A stretch of 64,000 bases of DNA from Pycnopodia helianthoides (Eukaryota > Echinodermata > Asteroidea > Forcipulatida > Asteriidae). Below are positions 63,855 to 64,000 of the stretch, piece by piece; position 1 is the stretch's first letter; each line of letters begins with the position of its first letter. The stretch spans positions 4,557,001 through 4,621,000 of the forward strand of contig CM063253.1 of NCBI GenBank assembly GCA_032158295.1. Reading direction: 5' to 3'. The notes beneath the pieces are model-generated. The model worked only from the letters and a program-made list of their open reading frames with translations. It was not told the DNA's origin and searched no databases. The position numbers were made by a program, and so were the translations under genes.

Positions 63855-64000
63855 TTAAAGGTGTTATACAGGATTGGTAGAGGCGACATAATAGGCACAG
63901 ACAGTGTTCAAGTTTTGTGTGATCAACAATACATGTAAACATATAACAAACCTGTGAAAATTTGGGCTAAATCCTTTGTGTGAGTTCACAGTTTTCAGCA
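63855..64000. mobile_element. TTAA-type MITE, truncated by window end
   Basis: TTAAAGGTGTTATACAGGAT, then GACAGTGTTCAAGTTTTGTG as in 56008-56400. The right end is outside the window. Confidence 0.6.

Noticed and set aside
1..64000. CRISPR array or prokaryotic operon
   Set aside because: No regularly spaced repeat-spacer units. Genes have introns and polyadenylation signals.

Overview
This is animal nuclear DNA: two intron-containing genes sit among dense SINEs, MITE-like foldback elements and minisatellites. A deuterostome, and most likely a sea star (Asteroidea), is suggested by the short 'AAAGGCAGTGGAYAC' and TTAA-flanked repeat types, the tRNA-headed SINEs with a 'GCGCTATATAAGAA' tail, and the gene content. 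That assignment rests on recall of repeat style, not on a search.

Left part (1-18.5 kb). After about 4.6 kb of repeat-rich flank, a plus-strand gene (4632-11093) encodes an N-terminal TIR domain, an NB-ARC nucleotide-binding switch, an APAF-1-type helical region with an acidic insertion, and a long series of WD40 repeats (about 18 blade-like segments). It is built like APAF-1 with the CARD replaced by a TIR, or like a plant TIR-NB-ARC resistance protein with WD40 instead of LRR as sensor. Two single-base frame breaks interrupt it. From 11.4 to 18.5 kb there is non-coding sequence with foldback elements and tandem repeats.

Right part (18.5-64 kb). One minus-strand gene fills it and continues past the right edge. 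I reconstructed 33 consecutive exons with matching splice phases (63714 down to 18689). They encode about 65 EGF-like modules followed by five laminin-G domains in the order LamG-EGF2-LamG-EGF2-LamG-EGF1-LamG-EGF2-LamG-stop, with no transmembrane segment. This is the C-terminal plan of the secreted eyes shut / spacemaker protein (EYS). One 3-kb exon holds an array of sixteen 123-bp EGF repeats, fifteen of them nearly identical.

The two genes converge, 3' end to 3' end, about 7 kb apart. Three EYS introns carry tandem, decayed copies of the neighbouring exon's edge, which looks like a trail of repeated exon-fragment duplication. Several mobile elements are nested in one another with readable target-site duplications (TTAA, CTAAG). 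Small frame breaks (two in the TIR gene, three in EYS), at least three of them beside short homopolymers, suggest base-level assembly errors more than gene death, but this has to be tested with reads or transcripts.
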